Of a stretch of 64,000 nt of DNA, positions 15,139 to 23,503 are shown in pieces. The position numbers and the translations under genes were made by a program. Below the pieces are notes generated by a model. The model saw only the letters and a list, made by a program, of their open reading frames with translations. It searched no databases and was not told the origin of the DNA. This DNA comes from FEN-1191 sp036490715. Lineage in GTDB: Bacteria; Pseudomonadota; Gammaproteobacteria; Steroidobacterales; Steroidobacteraceae. The stretch lies in contig DASXDL010000044.1 of NCBI GenBank assembly GCA_036490715.1, forward strand, positions 1 to 64,000. The letters run 5' to 3'. Position 1 is the stretch's first letter. Each line of letters starts with the position of its first letter.

Positions 15139-17505
15139 TCAGATCTTCGGGCGTTGCTCCGCCAAGCGCAGCCAGGTCTCCACCACGGTATCCGGGTTCA
15201 GCGACATCGATTCAATGCCCTGCGCCAGCAGCCACTGTGCCAGGTCGGGGTGATCGGATGGCCCCTGGCCGCAGATGCCAGCGTACTTGCCGGCCTTGCG
15301 ACAGGCCTTGATCGCCATCGCCATCATCGACTTTACCGCCGGGTCACGCTCATCGAACAGATGCGCGATGACGCCGGAGTCGCGGTCCAGACCCAAGGTC
15401 AGCTGGGTCATATCGTTGGAGCCGATCGACATGCCGTCGAAATATTCCAGGTACTGCTCGGCGAGCAGCGCATTGGTCGGCAGCTCGCACATCATGATCA
15501 GCTTCAGGCCGTCGGTGGCGCGCTTGAGGCCGTTGTCGGCCAGTAGCTCGCACACCTGCCGCGCCTCTTCCAGCGTGCGCACGAACGGCACCATGATCTG
15601 CACGTTGGCCAGTCCCATCTGTTCGCGCACCCGGCGCAGGGCGCGGCACTCAAGCTCGAAGCAGGCCCGGAAACTCGGATCGATGAAGCGCGCGGCGCCG
15701 CGAAACCCGAGCATCGGGTTTTCTTCGTGCGGCTCGTACTGGCCGCCACCGATCAGGTTGGCGTACTCGTTGCTCTTGAAATCCGACAGCCGCACGATCA
15801 CCGGCTCGGGCGCAAACGCGCAGGCGATGGTGGCGATGCCCTCGGCCAGCCGCGCCACGAAGAATTCGACCGGGTCGGTGTCGGCGCCGATATGCTGGCG
15901 GATGGTGGCCTGCAACGCCGGCTGCTGGCGCGCGAACTCGAGCAGTGCCCGCGGGTGGATGCCGATGGTGCGATTGATGATGAACTCCAGTCGCGCCAGC
16001 CCGACGCCCCGGTGTGGCAGCGCCGCGAACGCAAACGCGCGGTCCGGATTGGCGACGTTCATCATGATCTTCACCGGCAGCGGCGGCATGGCATCCAGCT
16101 GCACCACCTGGCGCTCGAACTTGAGCACGCCTTCGTAGACGTTGCCGGTGTCGCCTTCGGCGCACGACACCGTGACCGGCGCATTCTCGGCAATCTTCTG
16201 GGTGGCATCGCCGCAGCCGACCACCGCCGGGATGCCGAGCTCGCGCGCGATGATGGCAGCGTGACAGGTGCGTCCACCGCGATTGGTAACGATGGCTGCG
16301 GCGCGCTTCATCACCGGCTCCCAGTCCGGATCGGTCATGTCCGCCACCAGCACATCGCCGGCCCGCACCCGATCCATCTCGTTAGCCGAGCGCACCACGC
16401 GTGCCGCTCCGGCCCCGATCAGCGAGCCGATGGCGCGGCCGCTCACGATCACGCGCGATCGATCCTGCAGCCGATAGCGCTGCAGATCGCTTCCCGAGCG
16501 GCTCTGCACCGTCTCCGGGCGGGCCTGCAGGATGTAGATCTGGCCGCTGTCGCCATCGCGGCCCCACTCGATGTCCATCGGCCGGCCATAGTGCTGCTCG
16601 ATGATCAGCGCCTGTTGCGCCAGCTTCACCACATCGCCGTCACTGATGCAGAAGCGCTCGCGCTCTGCCGGCGGCACCGGCACAGTGTGAACGCGCTGGC
16701 CGCTGTCGACATCGTCGGCATAGACCATCTTGACCGCCTTGCTGCCGCGGGTACGGCGCACAATCGACAGCCGCCCGGCGCGCAGCGCGGGCTTGTAGAC
16801 GTAGAACTCGTCGGGATTGACCGCGCCTTGCACCACGGTCTCTCCCAGTCCGTAGGAAGCCGTCACCAATACGACGTCGCGAAAGCCCGATTCGGTGTCC
16901 AGTGTGAACATGACGCCACTCGATCCCAGGTCGCTGCGCACCATGAGCTGCACGCCGACCGACAACGCCACCTGCGAGTGGGCGTAGCCGTGATGCACGC
17001 GATAGGCGATGGCGCGGTCGTTGAACAGCGAGGCAAACACCTCGCGGGTAGCGCTCAACAGTTGTTCGCGCCCGCGCACGTTGAGCAGCGTCTCCTGCTG
17101 GCCGGCGAACGAGGCGTCCGGCAGGTCTTCGGCGGTGGCCGAAGATCGCACTGCGACCGCGACATCGTTGCCGCCGAGTTTCTCCCAGGCCGCCACCAGC
17201 GCGCGCTCCAGTCCCGGCGGCAGCGGCGCAGCCAACAGCCAGCGGCGGATGGTCTGGCCGGTGCGGGCCAGCTGGCCGATGTCATCGACATTCAGGCGCG
17301 CCAGCTCGGCGTCGATGCGCTGTGCCAGGCCCTGGTGGGCGAGGAACTCCCGATAGGCCTGCGCCGTGGTGGCAAAACCGGTCGGCACGTGCACGCCGAG
17401 CGGCGCCAGGTGGCTGATCATTTCGCCGAGCGAGGCGTTCTTGCCGCCGACGCGTTCGACATCCTTCATACCAAGTTCGGAAAACGCCACCACGAATTCG
17501 GTCAC
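15139..17505 (-). CDS. ppsA: phosphoenolpyruvate synthase
   Basis: 788-residue PEP synthase (pyruvate, water dikinase), making PEP from pyruvate and ATP for gluconeogenesis. It has the N-terminal ATP-binding domain (GGKNASLGEMI near residue 21), the swivelling phosphohistidine domain with GGRTCHAAIIARELGIP (His about 417) and a C-terminal PEP-binding barrel. Length matches E. coli PpsA (792). The GTG at 17505 has AGGAGA 6 bases upstream and gives the standard N-terminus. It is divergent from ppsR, whose product reversibly phosphorylates PpsA, and convergent with aceE. Confidence 0.96.
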   Translation of the reverse strand: MTEFVVAFSELGMKDVERVGGKNASLGEMISHLAPLGVHVPTGFATTAQAYREFLAHQGLAQRIDAELARLNVDDIGQLARTGQTIRRWLLAAPLPPGLERALVAAWEKLGGNDVAVAVRSSATAEDLPDASFAGQQETLLNVRGREQLLSATREVFASLFNDRAIAYRVHHGYAHSQVALSVGVQLMVRSDLGSSGVMFTLDTESGFRDVVLVTASYGLGETVVQGAVNPDEFYVYKPALRAGRLSIVRRTRGSKAVKMVYADDVDSGQRVHTVPVPPAERERFCISDGDVVKLAQQALIIEQHYGRPMDIEWGRDGDSGQIYILQARPETVQSRSGSDLQRYRLQDRSRVIVSGRAIGSLIGAGAARVVRSANEMDRVRAGDVLVADMTDPDWEPVMKRAAAIVTNRGGRTCHAAIIARELGIPAVVGCGDATQKIAENAPVTVSCAEGDTGNVYEGVLKFERQVVQLDAMPPLPVKIMMNVANPDRAFAFAALPHRGVGLARLEFIINRTIGIHPRALLEFARQQPALQATIRQHIGADTDPVEFFVARLAEGIATIACAFAPEPVIVRLSDFKSNEYANLIGGGQYEPHEENPMLGFRGAARFIDPSFRACFELECRALRRVREQMGLANVQIMVPFVRTLEEARQVCELLADNGLKRATDGLKLIMMCELPTNALLAEQYLEYFDGMSIGSNDMTQLTLGLDRDSGVIAHLFDERDPAVKSMMAMAIKACRKAGKYAGICGQGPSDHPDLAQWLLAQGIESMSLNPDTVVETWLRLAEQRPKI

Positions 17506-17549
17506 GCAGTCTCCTCTGCAGCGCTTGTTATTGCCGACGCCGGCAGTTA

Positions 17550-17574
17550 AGTGAAACACTAGCGATCGGTCGCT
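17550..17574. promoter_or_regulatory. palindromes in the ppsA/ppsR divergent promoter region
   Basis: The 91-base gap between the divergent starts contains AGTGAAACACT (17550-17560, AGTG/CACT around AAA) immediately followed by AGCGATCGGTCGCT (17561-17574, 5-base arms). TGAAAC resembles one half of a Cra/FruR site, which controls ppsA in enterics, but the second half is poor. Role inferred from position only. Confidence 0.3.
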
Positions 17575-17596
17575 GCAACCGCTTAGGAGCTGGCGC

Positions 17597-18436
17597 GTGG
17601 CAGGTAACGATTCCCCGGCACGGACGGTATTTTTCATCTCGGACCATTCCGGCGTGACCGCCGAGACGCTCGGCCACAGCCTGCTCAGTCAGTTCGAGGG
17701 GCTGTCGTTCAAGGCGGTCACGCTGCCGTTCATCAGCAGCATGGAGCGCGCGGTGGAGGCGCGCGACCGGATCAACGCCACCGGCGCCGCCGACGGTGCA
17801 CCACCGATCATCTTCAGTACCCTGGTGCGCGATGACGAGCGCGAGCTGGTCAAGAGCGCCAACGGCCTGTTTCTGGATTTCTTCGATGCGTTCCTGGCGC
17901 CGCTGGAAGCCGCACTCGAACACAAGAGCTCGCACGCGCTCGGTCGCGCCCACGGCATGATCGATCTGGCCGGCTATATGACCCGCATCGACGCCACCAA
18001 CTTCGCGCTGGCCAACGATGATGGCGGCCAGAATCGCGAATATGAGCGCGCCGACGTGGTGCTGATCGGTGTGTCGCGCTCCGGCAAGACGCCGACCTGC
18101 CTGTACCTGGCTCTGCAGTACGGCATTTATGCTGCCAACTATCCGCTGATGGAGGAAGACCTGGAGAGCGGCGAGCTGCCCGTGGCCCTCAGAGCGCACG
18201 CGCGCAAGCTGTTCGGCCTGACCATCGAGCCGGCGCGGCTGCAGCAAATCCGCGAGGTGCGCAGGCCGGAGAGCCGCTATGCTTCCGCGCAACAGGTACA
18301 ATACGAGCTACGCGCCGCCGAGCGCATGTACGTACGCTTCGGCGTACCGCATATCGACGCCACCCACTGCTCGGTGGAAGAGATATCGAGCAGGATCCTG
18401 CAGCTGACCGGGATACCGCGTCGTCTGCGACCGTGA
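17597..18436 (+). CDS. ppsR: PEP synthase regulatory protein (pyruvate,water dikinase regulator)
   Basis: 279-residue DUF299-family bifunctional kinase/phosphorylase that inactivates PpsA by ADP-dependent phosphorylation and reactivates it by Pi-dependent dephosphorylation. The N-terminal FFISDHSGVTAETLGHSLL and the P-loop GVSRSGKTPTCLYLA (about residues 157-171) are diagnostic. The C-terminal block YASAQQVQYELRAAERMYVRFGVP and the ending TIDATHCSVEEIS-like segment match too. The GTG start has TTAGGAGC 8 bases upstream. Divergent placement from ppsA is the usual arrangement. Confidence 0.95.
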   Translation: MAGNDSPARTVFFISDHSGVTAETLGHSLLSQFEGLSFKAVTLPFISSMERAVEARDRINATGAADGAPPIIFSTLVRDDERELVKSANGLFLDFFDAFLAPLEAALEHKSSHALGRAHGMIDLAGYMTRIDATNFALANDDGGQNREYERADVVLIGVSRSGKTPTCLYLALQYGIYAANYPLMEEDLESGELPVALRAHARKLFGLTIEPARLQQIREVRRPESRYASAQQVQYELRAAERMYVRFGVPHIDATHCSVEEISSRILQLTGIPRRLRP

Positions 18437-18501
18437 AGGCGAGGGCGCCATCGGATCGGCGCATGGGTGACATAAGTGGCCACGGGGAGAAGGTAAGTTT
18501 C

Positions 18502-19131
18502 ATGACCAGCTATCGCCGCCTGCCGATCGCCAGTGCCGCCATGCTCGCCGTGCTCGCCGCCGGGTCGGCTAGAGCGGCGGCCCCGCTCTCGAGCGCGCAC
18601 GTCGAATTGCCGCCGTATCGCGGCACGCTCCAGGATGACTACTACCCGGCGGATGCCCGCAGCCATTATCTGCAGGGGCGCTCGCTGGTGGAATTCTCGC
18701 TCAACGACCGCGGTGTGCCGACCGACGTCAGCGTGATCCAGTCCGAGCCGGCACGCGAGTTCGACCGCAGCTCCGAGCGCCTGGTCAAAAATCTGCGATT
18801 CGAGTTGCCCGCGAGCTGGGACGCAAGCGCTGCGCAGTCGCACCGGTTTCGGATCGGCGTGAGCTACCAGGTGGTGCAATGCCTGAATTTCTCGAAGTGC
18901 GAGGCGGGTAGCCGCTCGCCGCCGGCGGTCTACGACGGCGCCGATCGCACCTACGTGGTCAGCGCGCAGCAGCGCGTGCTATCAATGGGCAGCCGTGCTG
19001 CGTCCGAGCCGCCGCCGATGCCGCAGACTCCAAGCGCGGCGCCCGCATCCCCGAGCGCAGCGCCCTACCGGCCGGCCGCGCCCCCGGTTCCCGGCTCGCC
19101 GGGCGGGGACGAGATCTATCCGCCGGGCTGA
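18502..19131 (+). CDS. exported TonB C-terminal-like protein with proline-rich tail
   Basis: 209-residue exported protein. After a signal peptide (cleavage near ARAAAPLSS) the central region has GRSLVEFSLNDRGVPTDVSVIQSEPAREFDRSSERLVKNLRF, the strand-helix pattern of a TonB C-terminal domain (the VEF.V...G.V..V.V..S....FD..A......W/RF block). The C-terminal 60 residues are rich in Pro, Ala and Ser. There is no N-terminal anchor plus periplasmic spacer as in true TonB, so it may be a stand-alone TonB_C-like envelope protein. The ATG at 18502 gives the signal peptide and has GGAGAAGG upstream. Confidence 0.7.
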   Translation: MTSYRRLPIASAAMLAVLAAGSARAAAPLSSAHVELPPYRGTLQDDYYPADARSHYLQGRSLVEFSLNDRGVPTDVSVIQSEPAREFDRSSERLVKNLRFELPASWDASAAQSHRFRIGVSYQVVQCLNFSKCEAGSRSPPAVYDGADRTYVVSAQQRVLSMGSRAASEPPPMPQTPSAAPASPSAAPYRPAAPPVPGSPGGDEIYPPG

Positions 19132-19151
19132 GGACTCGCCCAGCCCGGCGG
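19120..19151. terminator. perfect 11-bp hairpin between convergent genes
   Basis: CCGCCGGGCTG pairs perfectly with CAGCCCGGCGG around a 10-base loop. The stem begins inside the TonB-like gene and spans its TGA (19129-19131); the convergent EF-hand gene ends 14 bases further on. There is no T-tract, but the position suits a bidirectional terminator. Confidence 0.6.
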
Positions 19152-19164
19152 CAATCGTCAAACC

Positions 19165-19665
19165 TCAGTGAGCTCCGCCGGCGGCGCCGCCGGTGGCAAA
19201 CTCTTCCTTGGTCAGCTTGCCGGTATGACCGGTGTCCATCATGTCGAACACCTTGGTCTGATAGGCGATGTACTCATCGTGCGAGACCTTGCCGTCACCG
19301 TCGGTGTCGATCTTGTGCATCATCGCCTTGGTGCGCAGGCCGCGGGCAAATCCGCCGGTGGCGATGCCTGAGATTTCACCGCCATCCGCGCTGATGAATT
19401 CCTTGGCGTCGACCTGACCTTCTTTGTCTTTGTCGAGCATCGCAAAGACCTTGTCGTGAAAGGCCAGCCACTCTTCCTTAGACACCGTGCCGTCACCGTC
19501 GGTGTCGATCTTGTGCATCAACTTCATCGAGTGCAGCCCGCTGGCGTAGCCCGCGGTCGCAAACGACACCATGTCATCGGCGCTGGACGCGGCGGCCGAA
19601 TAAGCGATGGCAAACGCACAGGCCGCCAGCAGGGCCGTGCGCCGCAGTGATCGTGACATGAACAT
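19165..19665 (-). CDS. exported EF-hand calcium-binding protein
   Basis: 166-residue secreted protein with a signal peptide (hydrophobic core LLAACAFAIAYSAAASSA) and four EF-hand-type loops: DTDGDGTVSKEE, DKDKEGQVDAKE, DTDGDGKVSHDE and DTGHTGKLTKEE. Loops 1 and 3 are canonical; 2 and 4 are degenerate (Lys or His at metal positions), and loops 1 and 3 sit in near-duplicate MHKIDTDGDG units, so the protein arose by internal duplication. Probably a periplasmic Ca2+ binder. It ends in a Gly/Ala-rich tail. Monocistronic by position. Confidence 0.88.
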   Translation of the reverse strand: MFMSRSLRRTALLAACAFAIAYSAAASSADDMVSFATAGYASGLHSMKLMHKIDTDGDGTVSKEEWLAFHDKVFAMLDKDKEGQVDAKEFISADGGEISGIATGGFARGLRTKAMMHKIDTDGDGKVSHDEYIAYQTKVFDMMDTGHTGKLTKEEFATGGAAGGAH

Positions 19666-19800
19666 GTGTAGTTCCCTCTGAAAGTTAGGTGATCGACAAA
19701 GCTGTTATTCGCTCGAGCCCCCTCGCCGGTTACGTGGGGCGCTGCGCCGAGGGCATTGTTGGGGCATTATCCTTTTGATTTTTCACCGGAGCTGCCGCCC

Positions 19801-20658
19801 ATGAACCGTCCGAGTATAGCCGACAAGCGCCGGATCTTTCACGAACTGCATGCCAGCGGCTGCTTTGTGATCCCCAACCCCTGGGATGTGGGCAGCGCGC
19901 TGGCGCTGCAATCCCTGGGATTTCGCGCGCTGGCCAGCAGCAGCGCCGGATTTGCCTGGTCGTGCGGACAGCCCGACGGTGGTCCGACACGCGAGCAACT
20001 GCTGTCGCATCTGCACACGCTGGTCGAAGCCACCGATGTGCCGATCAACGCCGACTTTCAGGCCGGTTTCGCCCACGACCCGGACGGCGTGGGCGCCAGC
20101 GTCACCCTGGCGGTCGAGACCGGGGTCGCGGGCCTGTCGATCGAGGACTCCACCGGCGACTCCGAGCGGCCGTTGTACGATCTGGACACCGCGACCCAGC
20201 GCATGCGCGCGGCGCGGCGGGCGATTGATCGCCATGGCGGCGATACGCAGCTGGTGGGCCGCGCCGAATGCTTCCTGTTCAGCCGCCCGAGCCTGGATGA
20301 GACCATTGCGCGCCTCAAGGCCTATGCCGATGCGGGGGCGGACTGCCTGTACGCGCCCGGCCTTAAAACGCGCGAGCAGATCGAGGCGGTGGTGCGCGCT
20401 GCGGCGCCCAAGCCGGTGAACGTTCTGCTGGCGTCGGCCACCGGCCTGAATGTCGCCCAGGCGGCGGCCCTGGGTGTTCGACGCATCAGCGTCGGCGGAG
20501 CGCTGGCACGGGTCGCCTGGGGCGGCTTGATGCGGGCCGCCCGATTGCTGGCCGAGCAGGGCAGCGTTGCCGGTTTTGCCGAGGCCGCCGATGGGCGCGA
20601 GCTCAATCGGTTGTTCGAGTCGCGGTCGACTCCGGCTGCCGGGCCCACGCCGCAATGA
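19801..20658 (+). CDS. isocitrate lyase/PEP mutase family enzyme
   Basis: 285-residue TIM-barrel protein of the isocitrate lyase / PEP phosphonomutase superfamily. Hallmarks are IPNPWDVGSALALQSLGF, the metal-binding NADFQAGF (Asp about 84) and GLSIEDSTG (Glu about 118). The KKCGH catalytic loop of isocitrate lyase is absent, so it is more likely an oxaloacetate decarboxylase-like or C-C lyase acting on a 2-oxo or 2-hydroxy acid. The ATG at 19801 is used because GGAG lies 9 bases before it. It converges on the binding-protein gene, overlapping its 3' end by 56 bases. Confidence 0.88.
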   Translation: MNRPSIADKRRIFHELHASGCFVIPNPWDVGSALALQSLGFRALASSSAGFAWSCGQPDGGPTREQLLSHLHTLVEATDVPINADFQAGFAHDPDGVGASVTLAVETGVAGLSIEDSTGDSERPLYDLDTATQRMRAARRAIDRHGGDTQLVGRAECFLFSRPSLDETIARLKAYADAGADCLYAPGLKTREQIEAVVRAAAPKPVNVLLASATGLNVAQAAALGVRRISVGGALARVAWGGLMRAARLLAEQGSVAGFAEAADGRELNRLFESRSTPAAGPTPQ

Positions 20659-21424
20659 TCTGCTGTAGTTGCCGCAGGCCGTCGGTCAGCGCTGCCGGAC
20701 CGGGCTGCAGGATGTCGCAGGACTTGATTTCCCGCAGCTGCTGATTGCGCACTGCCGGCAGCGACTCCCAACCCGCGCGCTCGAGCACCCGCGCCGAATT
20801 AAAACGCTTGCCGCACCAGGAGGCGATCATGATGTCGGGGGCGCGGCGCACGACCTCGAGCGGGTCGGCGATGATGCGGCCACGGGCGTGTGCCTGAACT
20901 GAGAGTTCCGGGAAGCAGTCCTGGCCGCCGGCGATCTCAATCAACTCGGCGACCCAGCGGATGCCGCAGATCAGCGGCTGATCCCACTCCTCGAAATAGA
21001 CCCGGGGTCGGCGCGGCAGCTCGGCCGCCGCCGCGCGCGCCTGCTCCAGACCCTGCTGCAACTGTGCCGCAAGCGCGTCGGCGCGCGCTGCCGCGTCCAC
21101 CATGCGGCCGAGCTGGCGCACGAACTCCAGGATCTGCGGCACGCTGCGCTGATTGAATACGTGCACTTCGATGCCGGCCCGGATCAGCTCGGCGGCAATG
21201 TCGGCCTGCAGATCGGAGAATCCAAGTACCAGGTCTGGCTCGAGGGCGACGATACGATCGATCCGGGCGGTGGTGAAACCCGAGACGCGGGGTTTCTCGC
21301 GGCGCGCGCGCGCCGGTCGCACGCTGAAACCCGAGATGCCCGCGATCCGGTCCTGCTCGCCCAGCAGGTACAGCGTCTCGGTGGTCTCCTCGGTGAGACA
21401 GACGATGCGGCGTGGACCGTTCAG
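20603..21424 (-). CDS. cobalamin-type (BtuF-like) ABC binding protein
   Basis: About 273 residues of a periplasmic-binding-protein fold of the BtuF/FhuD (helical backbone) class: RIVCLTEETTETLYLLGEQDRIAGISGF at the N-terminus, then the lobe-linking helix and KSCDILQPGPAALTDGLRQL at the end. No signal peptide is visible, as in many members annotated as cobalamin-binding protein. The start is uncertain: no ATG, GTG or TTG lies between the conserved N-terminus and the divergent neighbour, and the CTG at 21424 is my best guess. The 3' end overlaps the convergent lyase gene by 56 bases. No permease or ATPase adjoins it. Confidence 0.75.
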   Translation of the reverse strand: MNGPRRIVCLTEETTETLYLLGEQDRIAGISGFSVRPARARREKPRVSGFTTARIDRIVALEPDLVLGFSDLQADIAAELIRAGIEVHVFNQRSVPQILEFVRQLGRMVDAAARADALAAQLQQGLEQARAAAAELPRRPRVYFEEWDQPLICGIRWVAELIEIAGGQDCFPELSVQAHARGRIIADPLEVVRRAPDIMIASWCGKRFNSARVLERAGWESLPAVRNQQLREIKSCDILQPGPAALTDGLRQLQQIIAAWARQPESTATRTTD

Positions 21425-21462
21425 GCGCGTGCGGACGTTGCTGCCGTTGGAAGGCCCGGTAC

Positions 21463-21468
21463 TATACT
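21463..21468 (+). promoter_or_regulatory. candidate -10 element (TATACT)
   Basis: TATACT lies 30 bases before the exported dinucleotide-binding protein gene. TTGCTG at 21438-21443 could be a -35, but the 19-base spacer is long, so the call is weak. Confidence 0.3.
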
Positions 21469-21497
21469 GAAACGTGGCTTCGCTCGTGGGGTGATGT

Positions 21498-22220
21498 ATG
21501 TGCGCATCTATGATTCGACGAATTTCAATGGTTGCGCTGCTGGCGGCGACGCTGGTCAACGGCATCGGTGCCGCGCGGGCGGCCGACGCGCCGGTGAAGA
21601 TCGGCATCATCGGCGCCGGCCACATCGGCGGCACGCTGGCGACGCTGTGGGTGAAGGCCGGACACGAAGTGCTGATCTCCTCGCGCCATCCCGACGAGCT
21701 CAAGCCGCTGGCGGCCTCGCTCGGCCCCAAGGCGCATGTCGGCACGCCGCGCGAGGCCGCCTTGTACAGCAACGTGGTGCTGATCTCGATTCCGTACGGC
21801 GCGCTGCCGCAGCTCGGCAAAGAGCTGCAGCACGAACTGGCCGGCAAGATCGTGCTCGACACCGGCAACCCTTACCCTGAGCGCGATGGCGACATGGCGA
21901 ACGAAGCGCGGCGCCAGGGCACCGGCGTCGCCTCGGCGCAGTTCCTGCCCGGCGTGCGGCTGGTACGTGCCTTCAACGCCATCAATTACAAGAGTCTGGC
22001 CAGCGAGGCGCATCGTTCCGGCGATCCAATTGCCATCCCGCTGGCTGGCGATGACGCAGCGGCACTCACCGTGGCCTCGCAGCTGGTGCGCGATGCAGGC
22101 TTCGAGCCGGTCGTCGTCGGGCCGCTGTCGAGCGCCAAGTCGTTCGATGTCGGCTCGCCGGTGTACGTGCAGCTGCTGACGGCGAAGGAGCTGCGCGAGC
22201 GCCTGGGCCTGAAGCCCTAG
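21498..22220 (+). CDS. exported NAD(P)-binding protein (F420H2:NADP oxidoreductase-like)
   Basis: 240 residues. A Sec-type signal peptide (IRRISMVALLAATLVNGIGAARA) is followed at once by a Rossmann nucleotide-binding domain, IGIIGAGHIGGTLATLWVKAGHEVLISSR. That domain, with LDTGNPYPERDG and LVRAFNAIN, resembles NADPH-dependent F420 reductase and YrrD/F420-like reductases. Export of such a domain is odd because NAD(P) is scarce in the periplasm, so it may bind another ligand. The start is 21498 (or the ATG at 21510). It is divergent from the BtuF-like gene. Confidence 0.8.
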   Translation: MCASMIRRISMVALLAATLVNGIGAARAADAPVKIGIIGAGHIGGTLATLWVKAGHEVLISSRHPDELKPLAASLGPKAHVGTPREAALYSNVVLISIPYGALPQLGKELQHELAGKIVLDTGNPYPERDGDMANEARRQGTGVASAQFLPGVRLVRAFNAINYKSLASEAHRSGDPIAIPLAGDDAAALTVASQLVRDAGFEPVVVGPLSSAKSFDVGSPVYVQLLTAKELRERLGLKP

Positions 22221-22225
22221 TTGCT

Positions 22226-23503
22226 CTAGGCGCCAAAGGCCTCGGCGCGAATCCTTCGGTACCAGTCCTCGGCGCGGCGCGATTCGGCGCTCTGAGTGTC
22301 GGCCTGGGCCGCTTCGGCCTGCTCGGTGGACGCGGCTGGCGCCGTAGAAACGATCTGCCCATCGCGCACGCCGAAGCGACCGGGAATCGACAGCGCCCGA
22401 TCACTGGACAGGTGGCTGTAGCAGACGCTGTCGAAGGCGGCCGCGGGGATCTCGCGCTGCGCCAGCAACGCAGCAATGGCGGCGGCACACTGGCGGGCCT
22501 GGCTGACGCCGGCTGAGGCCGACTTCGGCATGGCATCGGCGATGCAGGCGTCGCCGATCACATGCACGCGCTCGAGCAGCGTCGACTGGAAGCTGCTGGG
22601 ATCGACCGGACACCAGCCGTGTCCGGAAGCCAGCCCCAGATCGAGCGCAAGCTGTCCCGGCGCCTGGGGCGGAATCACGTTGGCGACCGCAACCACGTGC
22701 GCGCCGCTGCCCGTGTACAGGGTCATCGATGCGCCATCCACGCGCTGCAGCTCGCCGCCTTCGGTTGAGGCAATCCACTCGAGCATGCCCGGGTACATCG
22801 TGTTCCAGGCGGCGCTGAACAGGTCCTGGCGCGGAAAGTGATTGTTGGCATCGAAGATCAGGATCTTGGAGCGTGGCTTGTGCAGCGACAGGTACTGAGC
22901 GATAAGGCTGGCGCGCTCGAACGGGGCCGGCGGGCAGCGCATCAGGCCCGACGGCACGCAGATCGCCACCACTCCGCCGTCCGGCATCGACTGCAGCTGC
23001 TGTGCGAGCACTCGCGTCTGCTCGCCGGCCTGCCAGGCATGCGGCATGAGCCGCGCGGCGGCCGGGTCGTAGCCCTCGATCCGATCCCATAGCAAGCGAA
23101 TGCCGGGCGCGATCACCAGCCGATCGAACGGCAATGCCCGGCCGTGCTCGAGCCGCAGCCGCGTGCCGCCCGAGTCGAGGCCCAGTACGCGCTCGTGCAC
23201 ACGCACCACACCGGCGCGGCGCACGCCGGCCTCGGTCACGACCAGCGAGTCGAGCGGGCGCATCGCCGCGATGACCTCATTGCTCATCGGGCAGGTGACA
23301 TAGCGCTCCACCGGGTCGAGCAAGCTCACCTCGATCGAGGCGTCGAGCTGACGCAGGCGCAGCGCGCAGGCCGAGCCGGCGAAGCCTGCGCCGACCACGA
23401 CCACGCGCGCGCGCGAGGATCGGCGTCGCGCTGCGCTCAGAGTGCTGCGGGAGCAGCCCAGGGCGCTGGCAGCCAGCGCCAGGCATCGCCGCCGATTGAT
23501 CAT
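22226..23503 (-). CDS. flavocytochrome c sulfide dehydrogenase-type flavoprotein (FccB-like)
   Basis: 425-residue FAD protein of the FccB/SoxF type. The FAD-binding VVVVGAGFAGSACALRLRQ follows an N-terminal leader with INRRRCLALAASAL (Tat-like). The two redox Cys of the family appear in YVTCPMSNEVI and SGLMRCPPAPFERASLI, and FSAAWNTMYPGMLEWI also matches. It should oxidise sulfide or a persulfide-like group and pass electrons to a c-type cytochrome, but no cytochrome subunit adjoins. The ATG at 23503 overlaps the upstream TGA (ATGA); an alternative ATG is at 23509. It is the last gene of the SoxYZ/MBL/flavoprotein operon. Confidence 0.85.
   Translation of the reverse strand: MINRRRCLALAASALGCSRSTLSAARRRSSRARVVVVGAGFAGSACALRLRQLDASIEVSLLDPVERYVTCPMSNEVIAAMRPLDSLVVTEAGVRRAGVVRVHERVLGLDSGGTRLRLEHGRALPFDRLVIAPGIRLLWDRIEGYDPAAARLMPHAWQAGEQTRVLAQQLQSMPDGGVVAICVPSGLMRCPPAPFERASLIAQYLSLHKPRSKILIFDANNHFPRQDLFSAAWNTMYPGMLEWIASTEGGELQRVDGASMTLYTGSGAHVVAVANVIPPQAPGQLALDLGLASGHGWCPVDPSSFQSTLLERVHVIGDACIADAMPKSASAGVSQARQCAAAIAALLAQREIPAAAFDSVCYSHLSSDRALSIPGRFGVRDGQIVSTAPAASTEQAEAAQADTQSAESRRAEDWYRRIRAEAFGA

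Noticed and set aside
15727..17550. 607-codon plus-strand frame opposite ppsA
   Set aside because: Antisense shadow; ppsA is full length and intact.
20603..21868. BtuF-like gene extended to an ATG at 21868
   Set aside because: The extra 148 residues lie antisense inside the exported dinucleotide-binding protein gene and are low-complexity.
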